Below, in pieces: positions 1 through 8,000 of a stretch of 9,507 nucleotides of DNA. The stretch is from Lentisphaerota bacterium (GTDB lineage Bacteria; Verrucomicrobiota; Lentisphaeria; Oligosphaerales; JAFGRS01). Position 1 is the first letter of the stretch. Each line of letters opens with the position of its first letter. The position numbers and the translations under genes were made by a program. The stretch spans positions 1-9,507 of the forward strand of contig JAAYZO010000410.1 in the NCBI GenBank assembly GCA_012514865.1. The letters run 5' to 3'. The notes beneath the pieces were generated by a model. It did no database searches, was not told the origin of the DNA, and saw nothing but the letters and a program-made list of their open reading frames with translations.

Positions 1-17
1 ACTTCGTAGAACTCCAT
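1..17 (-). CDS. 5' end of an unidentified gene (nitroreductase-like start?)
   Basis: Only the first five codons and part of a sixth are in the window. They read MEFYE(V) from an ATG at 17-15. The start is chosen because a GAAGGAG Shine-Dalgarno sequence lies 9 nt upstream (complement of 27-33). An in-frame ATG at 50-48 would add 11 residues (MNHPRPKEPAT) but would place that Shine-Dalgarno inside the coding region, so it is less likely. Starts of the form M-x-F-Y-E-V are common in the nitroreductase family of FMN-dependent oxidoreductases, where they usually lead into an R-R-S-x-R segment. That segment is outside the window, so the family call is a guess. The gene lies downstream of sbcC on the same strand but is separated from it by about 285 nt and by hairpins, and probably has its own promoter. 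Confidence 0.5.
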
Positions 18-26
18 GGTGGCGGG

Positions 27-33
27 CTCCTTC
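27..33 (-). promoter_or_regulatory. Shine-Dalgarno site of the left-edge gene
   Basis: The minus strand reads GAAGGAG, 9 nt before the ATG at 17-15. It is one of only two clear Shine-Dalgarno sequences in the window and decides the start of the left-edge gene. Confidence 0.55.
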
Positions 34-146
34 GGTCTGGGGTGGTTCATGACACCCTAATGTAGCCCGCCGGAGCATGGGGCACCAGACGGCCCCGGCG
101 ACCCAGGCGGCCCCCGCGCCGACGCGAGCGGGAGGGCATGACGGGG

Positions 147-173
147 CCCGACAAGTCTGACGGGTCTGACAGG
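147..173. repeat. Three-unit 9-bp tandem repeat (TCYGACRRG-like)
   Basis: On the plus strand three successive 9-mers read CCCGACAAG (147-155), TCTGACGGG (156-164) and TCTGACAGG (165-173). Seven positions of the last two units are a perfect direct repeat (GTCTGAC at 155-161 and 164-170). A degenerate extra unit with GAC at 140-142 lies just to the left, so GAC recurs at spacings of 10, 9 and 9. The repeat sits in the noncoding stretch between sbcC and the left-edge gene. I recall similar 9-bp-period TCxGAC intergenic repeats in high-GC genomes of the Planctomycetota/Verrucomicrobiota/Lentisphaerota group. Its function is unknown. Confidence 0.55.
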
Positions 174-205
174 CCGGCCTCGCAGCGGCGCCACCGCCCC
201 GGGAA

Positions 206-290
206 CGCCACTCTCCCGAGTGGCGCCGCCGCCCCCTGGGATCGCCGAGCGTCGGCTCGGCCTCCGGCGGGCGCCGGTGGGCGGCGCCCG
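206..290 (-). terminator. Cluster of three hairpins after sbcC, possible transcript end
   Basis: Three perfect inverted repeats follow the sbcC stop in a row. The first pairs 268-275 with 283-290 (8 bp, 7-nt loop), beginning 13 nt after the stop. The second pairs 244-249 with 256-261 (6 bp, 6-nt loop). The third pairs 206-213 with 218-225 (8 bp, TCCC loop). None is followed on the minus strand by a real T-tract; only TT follows the third. This is therefore not a textbook intrinsic terminator. It could act with Rho or protect the mRNA 3' end. Chance stems are also common in DNA this rich in GC. Confidence 0.35.
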
Positions 291-302
291 TGGTCGCGCG
301 AC

Positions 303-3300
303 CTACTCGAGCGGCGCCGGGGGTGCCGCCTCGGCCCCGGCCTTGTCGGCCTTGCCGCGGGCGCGGCGCGGCTTCTTCGCCTTGCCATCGGCGGCGGTGT
401 CGGCGGCGGTTCCGCCGAGGCGGGTGCATCCGGGCCCGGCCAGGGTGCTGCGGCCGCTGCCCTGTTTACGCACCTCGATCCGCGTCGGTATGCGGCTCTT
501 CATCTGCTCGATGTGCGAAATCACGCCGATCATGCGGCCGTGGGCGTGATGCAGTCCCTCCAGGGTCGTCACGGCGGTGTCCAGGGCGTCGCTGTCGAGG
601 GTGCCGAAGCCCTCGTCGAGGAACAGTGAGTCGACGCGGAGGCGCCCGCCGGCCATCTCGGCCAGGCCGAGGGCCAGGGCTAGGGACACCATGAAGGTCT
701 CGCCGCCCGAGAGATTCGAGATGGGCCTCTCGATGCCGCCCTGGTCGCGGTCGACCACCGCCGGGAGGAGTTCCGTGGCGGTGGCCGGCCAGACCGCGCG
801 GTAGCGTCCGCTCATGCGTTCCAGGTGTGGATTGGCGGCATGGAGGAGCCGCCGCAGGGTGATGCCCTGGGCGTAGCGCTGGAACTTGGTGCCATCGCTG
901 GAGCCGATGAGGTCGTGCAGGCGATCCCAGCGCTGGAAGCGCCCGGCCTGGCGCTCGATGGCCGCGATGCCCTCGGCAGCGCGCTGGCGGCGTTCGTCGT
1001 CGGCGCGCCGGGCCTCGCCATCGGCGCCGATGGCGCTGACCAGGGCATCGCGACGGGCACGGGCCTCGTCGCGTTCCACGACGAGTTCGGCCTGCGGCCG
1101 GTCGGTACGGGCCTGGCGGGCGGTCTCGTCGAGGTCGCGCTCGGTCGTGGCGGCGCGGTCTCGGAGGACCGCATCGCTCTCGGCGAGGGCCGACCTCTCC
1201 GCGGTCCAGCGCTGCACCTCGGCGTCGTCCCAGCGCGCCTCGCGGCAGGCCGCCTCGTCGGCGAAGCCGGCCTCGCGCAGGCGCGCCGCGAGGTCGCTGG
1301 CCAGGCCCTGGGCCCGGTCGGCGGCCTGCCGCGACTGCTCCCTGGCCGCGGCGACCTCACGGGCGGCGCTGAGGCGCTGTGCCTGCAGGGCCTGCCGGCG
1401 GCCGTCGAGGTCAGCGAGGCGTCGGTCGGCGCGCTGCGACTCCTGCCGGAGGGCCTTCTCCTCAGCGTCGGCCTGGCGCTCGCCGAAGCGCTCCAGACGC
1501 GTTCCGCGCAGGGCCGCCAGGGCCGTCTGCCGTCGTTCGAGGTCGTGGTGCTTCTCGTCCCGATCCTGCTGGTGTGCCGCCAGGCGTCGCATCGCTTCGG
1601 CGACGGCCTGCCCTGCCGCTTCCGATGCCACCCGTGCCTCCGCCGCCCGCCGTTCCTCCTGGGCGTACAGCCGAGCGCGCTGTGTCAGGGTCTTGAGGTC
1701 GTGGTCGAGGGCCTCGGGCTGCGCCTCCGGCACGCCGGCGTTGTGCAGGCGTACGGCGATGGCCTGCCAGGCCTCCGCGGCGGTGGCCTCGGCGGCCGTC
1801 GCCATCCTGCCGGCCTCGGCGCCGGCCGCCGCGGCGTCGGCCGCGGCCTGCCGGGCCGTCGCGGCCTCGGCCTGGGCTCGAGCCGCGGCATTGGCGGCCT
1901 GCTCCGCCGCCAGGTCGCAACGCGAGGACGTCTTCAGGCAGGCCTGGCAGGCGCGGTTCGCATCCGCGGCCCGGCGTCGGGCCTGGTCGGCCTCGGCCGA
2001 CAGGCCCGACAGCGCCGCACGGCATTCCTCCAGGGCCTGCTGCGCCGCCGGTACCGCCGGGGTGTTGCCCGCGGCATAGGGATGCTCGAGGGACCCGCAC
2101 AGCGGGCAGGCGCGGCCATCGACGAGCTGCTGGCGCAGGTCCTCGAGGCGGGCCACGGTCTGGGTCAGCCGGAGGTTCTCCTCGGCGAGGCCGATCTGGC
2201 GTTCCAGGTCGGGCCGGCGGGCTTCGAGAGCGGCCTCGGCGGCCAGCGCGGCCGCCTCGGCGCGGTCGCGGCGTTCCTCGGCCTCGTGGAGGGCCTGCCG
2301 CGCCGCCTCGGCGGCGGCGCGGGCCTGCGGCAGAGTCGCCTCGGCCGCGGTCGCGGCCTGCGCGGCCTGCGTCGAGCGCTCGCTGCGCTCGCGCGCTATC
2401 CGATCGGCCTGGCGCGCGCGCTCCACGGCCTCGCCGGCCTCCAGGCGGCGCTGTTCCCAGGCGGCGCGAAGGGTCTGCACCGGTCCCAGCGTCTCGGCAA
2501 GCGTCTGGTCGGCGCTGTGGGCCTCGAGGTAGTGGCGGGCCTTGGCCAGGGCCTTCTCTTCCTTCTGGGCTGTCGCGACGGCCTTCGCGCGCTCGTCCTG
2601 GCTCTGCTGGAGGCGCATCTCGGCCTCCTGCAGGGCCTGACGCGCCGCCGTTTCGGCCTGTTGCGCCACCGCGATGGCGCCCTCGAGGGCGCGCAGCTCC
2701 TGGAGCTGGGGCAGGGCCGTCTCGAGGGCCTGCCGGGCGGCGGCCGCGGCGGCCTGGGCATCAGCCAGCGCCGGCCGCAGGGCGACCAGGTCGCGGCGGT
2801 GCTTCTGGAGGGCCTCACGGCGGGCCTCGAGGGCCTGGCCGGCCGCGATCTCGGCCTGGCGTGCCGCCGCCACGGCCTTGACATCGGCATCGAGACCCCG
2901 CGCCGCCTCGGCGCGGCGCAGTCGCGACAGGGCCGGCCCGGCCGCCTCGGCGCGCGTCTGCCAGGCGGCGCGCGCCACCGTGATCGCCTCGCGCTCTGAC
3001 CGCAGCTTCGCCAGCGCCTCGAGCCAGGCGATGGACGCCTCGAGATCGCGCAGGCCGTGTTCCAGGACATCACGCTGCGCCGTGGCCTCCGTCAGGCGCG
3101 CTTCCAGGGCCTGGCGGTCCTCGCTCGAGAGCAGCCCGGCGGTCTGGAGCTCCTGCTGCCGCCGCAGGTCGTCCAGGGCCTCCTTCTCAGCCTGCCAGCG
3201 GGCGTGGACCGCCCGGTCGATCTCCTGGTAGATGCCGGTGCCGGTGACCTGTTCGAGGATGCCGGCGCGGTCCTTGTCCTGAGCCTTCAGGAAGGCATCG

Positions 3301-3767
3301 AAGCGGCCCTGCACGAGGAGCACCGAGCGGGTGAACTGCTCGAAGGTCATGCCGGTGATGCGCTCGATCTCCTCGGCGACGGTGCGTAACTGCTCGGCGA
3401 CCACCTCGCCGGTGTCGGCTCTGGCGAGACGGCGTTCCGCTGCCTGCAGGCTGCCGCCGGGGTGGTTGCGGGCGCGGTGCTGTTCCCAGCGGCAACGCCA
3501 CCGTTGCGCGCTGACCTCGAACTCGACCTCGGCGTAGCACTCGCCGGTGCCGCGGGTCATGACCTCGTTGGCTTCCCTCGAGATACTCTGGCGGGCGGTC
3601 CGGCCGTAGAGGGCCAGGCAGATTGCGTCCAGGACCGAGGTCTTGCCGGCGCCGGTGGGGCCGGTCAGGGCGAAGAGGCCATCGCGGAAGGCCGGGTCCG
3701 TGAAGTCGATCTGCCAGGCGCCGGCCAGGGAGTTGATATTCTTGAAGCGCAGGGTGAGGATCTTCAT
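303..3767 (-). CDS. sbcC: SbcC, Rad50-like ATPase subunit of the SbcCD nuclease
   Basis: SbcC is the ATP-driven SMC-like subunit that, with SbcD, binds DNA ends and processes hairpins and blocked double-strand breaks in the cytoplasm. The 1154-residue protein has the full layout. Walker A GPTGAGKTS is at residues 36-44 and the Q-loop at about Q153. A long Ala/Glu/Arg-rich coiled coil follows, with the zinc-hook CPLC at 554-557 near mid-protein, then the returning coil. GSSDGTKF begins at 955, the ABC signature LSGGE is at 1019-1023, Walker B LFLDE ends at D1051/E1052, and the switch His is H1085. Length is in the usual range of about 1000-1200. The ATG at 3767 overlaps the sbcD stop as ATGA, implying translational coupling; no strong Shine-Dalgarno is seen. 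Oddities are a second CxxC at C607/C610 and a basic Ala/Lys/Pro tail (about 1118-1154) past the conserved end. The family call is secure. Confidence 0.96.
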   Translation of the reverse strand: MKILTLRFKNINSLAGAWQIDFTDPAFRDGLFALTGPTGAGKTSVLDAICLALYGRTARQSISREANEVMTRGTGECYAEVEFEVSAQRWRCRWEQHRARNHPGGSLQAAERRLARADTGEVVAEQLRTVAEEIERITGMTFEQFTRSVLLVQGRFDAFLKAQDKDRAGILEQVTGTGIYQEIDRAVHARWQAEKEALDDLRRQQELQTAGLLSSEDRQALEARLTEATAQRDVLEHGLRDLEASIAWLEALAKLRSEREAITVARAAWQTRAEAAGPALSRLRRAEAARGLDADVKAVAAARQAEIAAGQALEARREALQKHRRDLVALRPALADAQAAAAAARQALETALPQLQELRALEGAIAVAQQAETAARQALQEAEMRLQQSQDERAKAVATAQKEEKALAKARHYLEAHSADQTLAETLGPVQTLRAAWEQRRLEAGEAVERARQADRIARERSERSTQAAQAATAAEATLPQARAAAEAARQALHEAEERRDRAEAAALAAEAALEARRPDLERQIGLAEENLRLTQTVARLEDLRQQLVDGRACPLCGSLEHPYAAGNTPAVPAAQQALEECRAALSGLSAEADQARRRAADANRACQACLKTSSRCDLAAEQAANAAARAQAEAATARQAAADAAAAGAEAGRMATAAEATAAEAWQAIAVRLHNAGVPEAQPEALDHDLKTLTQRARLYAQEERRAAEARVASEAAGQAVAEAMRRLAAHQQDRDEKHHDLERRQTALAALRGTRLERFGERQADAEEKALRQESQRADRRLADLDGRRQALQAQRLSAAREVAAAREQSRQAADRAQGLASDLAARLREAGFADEAACREARWDDAEVQRWTAERSALAESDAVLRDRAATTERDLDETARQARTDRPQAELVVERDEARARRDALVSAIGADGEARRADDERRQRAAEGIAAIERQAGRFQRWDRLHDLIGSSDGTKFQRYAQGITLRRLLHAANPHLERMSGRYRAVWPATATELLPAVVDRDQGGIERPISNLSGGETFMVSLALALGLAEMAGGRLRVDSLFLDEGFGTLDSDALDTAVTTLEGLHHAHGRMIGVISHIEQMKSRIPTRIEVRKQGSGRSTLAGPGCTRLGGTAADTAADGKAKKPRRARGKADKAGAEAAPPAPLE
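3764..3767 (-). promoter_or_regulatory. ATGA stop/start overlap coupling sbcD to sbcC
   Basis: On the minus strand the sbcC ATG (3767-3765) shares bases with the sbcD TGA (3766-3764). The 20 nt before it contain no good Shine-Dalgarno sequence. Reinitiation after sbcD is therefore the likely way sbcC is translated, which would keep the two subunits in proportion. Confidence 0.75.
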
Positions 3768-5032
3768 GGCGCCGGTCGCTCGCGTTGAGGGTCGGTCTCA
3801 TCGACCGCCTTCAGGACCTCGGTGAAGAGTTCGCCGAGCCACTGGCGCTCCTCGGCGGAGACGGTCGGGTCGTCGTCGAGGCGCAGCCCGAAGACGTCCG
3901 CCGGGGTCAGGTCGTCGAGGCTGACCACCGTGGCGTCGTCGCGGGTGCCCGGCGTGGCGGCATAGCGGCGGCAGTCCTGGTGGGCCAGGATGCGGACCGC
4001 TGAGCCCTCGACGAGGCCCGGCAGGCTCGCCCAGAAGGGCCCGAGGTCGCCCTCGGCGGCGGTGACCTGCACCTCAACCCAGGCCGACTCGCCCGCCGTC
4101 ACCAGCTCGCGCAGGCGTTCGGCGATGGCCTCCGGGCTGCCTTGGACCTGCTCCAGGCGCTGGAATACCGGCACCCGCTCGAGGCGTACCACCGGCGGCG
4201 TGCCGGGCGCCGGGCCGAACTCGACGACCACCACCGCCTTCTCCTGGCCGGCCTCGGCGAAGCTCATCGGCAGGGGCGACCCGGAGTAGCGCCAGAATGG
4301 CGCTCCGGCGAGGTCCTGCGGGCTGTGCAGGTGGCCGAGAGCGCCGTAGTCCGCCGCCGGCAGGAGCGCCGGCGGTAGGGCCGCGAGGTTGCCGACGCGC
4401 GGGGCGCGCTCGGAGGTGCTGTCGGAGAGGGTGGCGCCGCCGAGGTAGAGGTGGCCGGTCAGGAGCAGGGGCAGGTCCCGTCCGGCGCGTTCCCGGGCGC
4501 GCTGCTGCGCCAGGTTGGCGACGGCCTCGTAGTGTCGTCGGAAGCCGTCTCGGAGTCCGGCCTGGCGGTCGGCGTCGTCCTCGCCGGCCTGGTCGCGGCG
4601 GAGGTCGCCCTCGCGCAGGTAGGGCACGGCGCCGATGACCAGGCCCGGCCGACCGTCGGCGCCGTCCACCACGACCACCTGGCGCTCCAGGTCCGCCGCG
4701 TCGATGGCGCCGATGACGCGGGTGCGGAGGTGCTCCAGGGCCGCGGCGGGGGCCTCGAGGAGCGACGGCGAGTCGTGGTTGCCGCCGATGACGACGACCA
4801 TCCGGCACAGCGCCTCGCCGCAGATGGCCGCCAGGAGTGAGTAGTAGCACTCCTGCGAGCGGTTCGACGGCGCCCCGGTGTCGAAGATGTCGCCGGCGAC
4901 GACGAGGGCGTCGGGGGCTTCGCGGCGCAGGAGCTCGAGGAGCCACCGGGCGAAGGCCTCATGCTCGGCCTGGCGGTCCTGGTCATGCAGGCGGGCCCCG
5001 AGGTGCCAATCCGATGTGTGGATGATCTTCAT
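3764..5032 (-). CDS. sbcD: SbcD, Mre11-like nuclease subunit of SbcCD
   Basis: SbcD is the Mn-dependent metallophosphoesterase that cuts DNA in the SbcCD complex. The 422-residue protein shows all the phosphoesterase motifs: SDWH at residues 7-10, GDIFD at 47-51, GGNHD at 83-87, TGH ending at H194, and GHLH at 233-236. The capping segment YSGSPLPMSF is at 249-258. The less conserved C-terminal part (about 285-422) would include the region that docks on SbcC. Length matches the family (about 400). The start is placed at the ATG at 5032 because MKIIHTSDWHLG is the canonical SbcD N-terminus; an upstream in-frame ATG at 5176 would add a low-complexity stretch overlapping the previous gene. It lies 34 nt after the AsmA-like gene and overlaps sbcC by 4 nt. 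No good Shine-Dalgarno is visible. No catalytic residue is missing. Confidence 0.95.
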   Translation of the reverse strand: MKIIHTSDWHLGARLHDQDRQAEHEAFARWLLELLRREAPDALVVAGDIFDTGAPSNRSQECYYSLLAAICGEALCRMVVVIGGNHDSPSLLEAPAAALEHLRTRVIGAIDAADLERQVVVVDGADGRPGLVIGAVPYLREGDLRRDQAGEDDADRQAGLRDGFRRHYEAVANLAQQRARERAGRDLPLLLTGHLYLGGATLSDSTSERAPRVGNLAALPPALLPAADYGALGHLHSPQDLAGAPFWRYSGSPLPMSFAEAGQEKAVVVVEFGPAPGTPPVVRLERVPVFQRLEQVQGSPEAIAERLRELVTAGESAWVEVQVTAAEGDLGPFWASLPGLVEGSAVRILAHQDCRRYAATPGTRDDATVVSLDDLTPADVFGLRLDDDPTVSAEERQWLGELFTEVLKAVDETDPQRERPAP

Positions 5033-5066
5033 GGGGGGTCGTGTCTCGGGCGCGTTCGGAGCCGGG

Positions 5067-8000
5067 TCATGGCGCGGCCTCGGCAGGGCCATCGCCGCCG
5101 CCGCCGGGGAGAGCCCGGTTGAGTGCGGTCGAGAGGCGCCAGCGGTGGTCCTTGGAGGTGCCGCTGAGTTCCGCATTGAAGAAGGCCCACGAGAGCGGCC
5201 GGAAGATCCACCCCACCACTCCGGCGTTGTCCAGGGCCTGGCCGCTGACGGCCAGGGCGATGCGGTCGGTCTCCCAGGCGTACTCGCCGGCGCCGCGCAG
5301 GGAGAGGATGGTCCCGTCGGTGGTCAGGGACCGCACCGCGACGCGGTCGCCGGTGAAGGCGAGGTCGGCATCGAGGCGGGTGATGCGTCCGAGGCCGGAG
5401 GCGCGGCCGCCGGTGAGGCGGCTGAGGAAGGAGACATCCAGGAGGCGTGCCAGGGGGTCGAAGAGCGGCACCCGCCAGAGGTCGGCCTCGGTGATACTGA
5501 GGACGCCGTCCCCATAGACCTGCAGGTCACGGCCGGCCCAGCCGCGCAGGAACTCGAGATTGCAGTGTGCCTGCACCAGCCCCTCGGAGGTGGCGGTGCT
5601 GCCCTGGCTGCCGATATGGGCGTAGAGGTCCTTCATCGCCATGCCGTCGCCGCGGAAGGCGGCCTTGCCGAAGCCGGTCTCGGTGTCGTAGAGGCCGGTG
5701 GTCGCGATGGTACCGCCGAAGAGTCGTGCGGCGGTGAGGTCCCAGTGCAGTGCCGACTGGCTCAGGCGCCAGTCGGCGGTGGCCTCCTCGAGGCGCAGGC
5801 CGCGCGCGGTTATCCAGGGCGCCTGGACCGACCCGCTGAGCTGCAGCCTGGGCTCGCGGCCGAGGTAGAACGAACCCTGGCAGTCGATCGAGGAGTCCGG
5901 TGAGAAGGCGAGGGGGCCGAGGAGGCGGCCCCAGTCGGGGTGGATGAGGTCGAGGATGACGGCCGGGTCTTGGCCGCCCGCGGCCTGGCGCAGGGCGAAG
6001 GTGCAGCGCGGGTTGCTGTCGGTGAAGACGGTCACCTCGCCCTCGAGGGCTGCGTTGGCGGTGGTGATGCGGGCCTGGCGCACGACGACCTTCTCGGGCA
6101 GCTCGAGTTCGACGGTGGCGCGCAGTCCGGTCAGGGCCTGGTCGCGGTAGCTCAGGGCGTCGGCCTGCAGGTCGGCGGCCAGGGTCAGGGTCCAGTCGCG
6201 GCCGCCGGGTGTCTGGCGATAGGCGAGGCGGTGCAGGTCGACGGTGGCGGCCTGGGCGTCCTGCCAGCGGACGTCCTGCCAGACGCGGCGGTAGAAGCGC
6301 TTGGCCTCGCGGTGGTCGATGAAAGTCGCGACCAGCTCGGGTCGGCCGACGATGCGGGCGTTGCGGATGGTGATGGCCAGCGGCTTGAAGTCGATGGTCA
6401 GGTCGAGCGAGAGGTCATCGCCGTCGGCGGTGGTGGCGACGATGTCGGTGAAGGCCAGCCGGCGTGAGGTGAGGTCGATGGTGCCCTGAGCCGCGCGCAG
6501 GGCCAGGTCCTTGTAACGTGCTTCACGGCCGGCGGCCTGGGCACGCAGGCGCCACGGCTGGCGGGCGTCGTCGCGGCCCGCGGTGAGGGTCACCTGTGCC
6601 GGCAGGCCGGGGGAGCAGCGGATGCCGTGCACGATGTCGCTGGCCGGCAGTCCCAGCCGCGGCACGGCGGTGTCGTACCAGCGCCCGGGGTAGCCGTTGC
6701 CCGCGGCCTGGACCTCGACGCGGCCCGACGCCGGCGTCCAGCGCAGGGTGCCCTCCAGGGTCACGCCGTCCTGCCAGGACGGCGCCGCGGCGGCGGTCGT
6801 GCCGGCGGCGGGTCCCGGAGGGGCGCCATGGGGGTCGGCAGGCTCGGCGAGGGCCTGGCAGCGCAGGCCGAACGGCACCTCCCAGACGCCCGAGGCGAGG
6901 GCCTGGTCGAAATTCACGCTGGCCTGCACTGCCACCGCATCGGCCGGTGCGTCAGGCAGGCCGAGCGTCGTTTCCTCGAGGTGCAGGACGCCCTCGACCA
7001 GTCGCCAGGGCGCCTCCAGCGGGCCGGCCTCGCGGCCGTGCAGGCCGATGGTGGCGGTGCTGACGCGGCCGGCGGCGCGCAGGCGGCGCCAGTCCAGCGG
7101 CGAGCGTTCCAGGCTGGCATGGAGGCTGACCGGGCTGGTTAAGGCGACCTGGCGCAGCGCCGGCAGGCGCGCGGTCAGACCGGCGGCGCGCAGGCGTTCG
7201 GCCAGGCTGCAGCGGCCGTCGAGGTGGCCCTCGAGGGTGCCATCGGCGGCGTACCACGCCAGGGTGCCCTCGGCGTACTCGCTCGCCGCCGCGTCGAATT
7301 CGGCCCGCCAGGGGTCCACGCGCAGGACCTGGCCATCCCAGGCGAGGCGGCCCTCGAGACGGCTCAGCGTCAGCCCCGGCATGGCCAGGTTGCGGGCGCG
7401 CAGGGCGCCGCTGATCGTCCACGCCGACGGCCGCCAGGGCGAGGGCGCCAGCTCGGCCTCGACGTCGACCGGGAGCGTCGTCTGCAGCCGCTCGGTCCAG
7501 GCCGGCGGCGTCGGCAGGGGCAGCCGGCGCAGAGTCTCGGGCAGGACCTGGCCCTGCAGGCGACCGCGGGCGGTCTGTGCGACCAGGTCCAGGACGACGT
7601 CGGCCGTGAGGGTCTGGCCCTGTCCGAGGACCACCGTGAGGTCCTCGAGGCGCAGCTCGGGCGCGCGGTAGTGCAGGCGGCTCTTCAGGTGCGGCACGCT
7701 CAGGTCGCCGATCGCCAGCTCGGCGATGCCGAGGTCGCCATGGAAGCGGCTCGCCTCGGGGTGCTCGAGGTCGAGGCTCAGGCGGCCGGAGAGGAAGGCG
7801 TCGCGTTCGGCCAGGCGGGCCCGGCCCAGCCAGGTGGCCAGGCGGGCCAGCTCGGCGCGCAGCCGCCACGGCTCGGCCGCGGGCGTCGGCGGCGGAACGG
7901 CTGCGGCCGCGGCGGCCGGGGCAGGGGCCGCGGGCCGGGGGGCGTTGCGGCGGCGTGCCTCCAGGCCGCGGACATCGACGTCGAGATGCAGCGCGATCTT

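Noticed and set aside
59..64. Possible -10 box (TACATT on the minus strand) for the left-edge gene
   Set aside because: It matches only 4 of 6 consensus bases and has no acceptable -35 at 17-18 bp; the placement about 42 nt before the start is plausible but not enough.
171..180. 10-bp perfect palindrome AGGCCGGCCT
   Set aside because: Simple GC palindromes of this size are expected by chance in DNA of this composition, and no partner copy is seen nearby.
138..629. Plus-strand open frame covering the intergenic region and the sbcC 3' end
   Set aside because: Low-complexity Arg/Gly/Ala translation, no Shine-Dalgarno, and overlap with the conserved ATPase end of sbcC.
825..2999. A 724-codon open frame on the plus strand opposite sbcC
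   Set aside because: It is in exact codon register with sbcC on the other strand. Stops there would need TTA, CTA or TCA codons in sbcC, which are rare at this GC content. The translation is a Gly/Leu/Arg-rich shadow with no recognisable domain, while sbcC has every family motif.
5033..5176. Longer sbcD start at 5176
   Set aside because: The added 48 residues are Pro/Ala/Arg-rich, lie inside the AsmA-like gene, and precede the canonical MKIIHTSDWH start.
4878..5903. A 341-codon open frame on the plus strand across the sbcD/AsmA-like junction
   Set aside because: Most of it is the mirror register of the AsmA-like gene. It has no domain signature and overlaps two well-supported genes.
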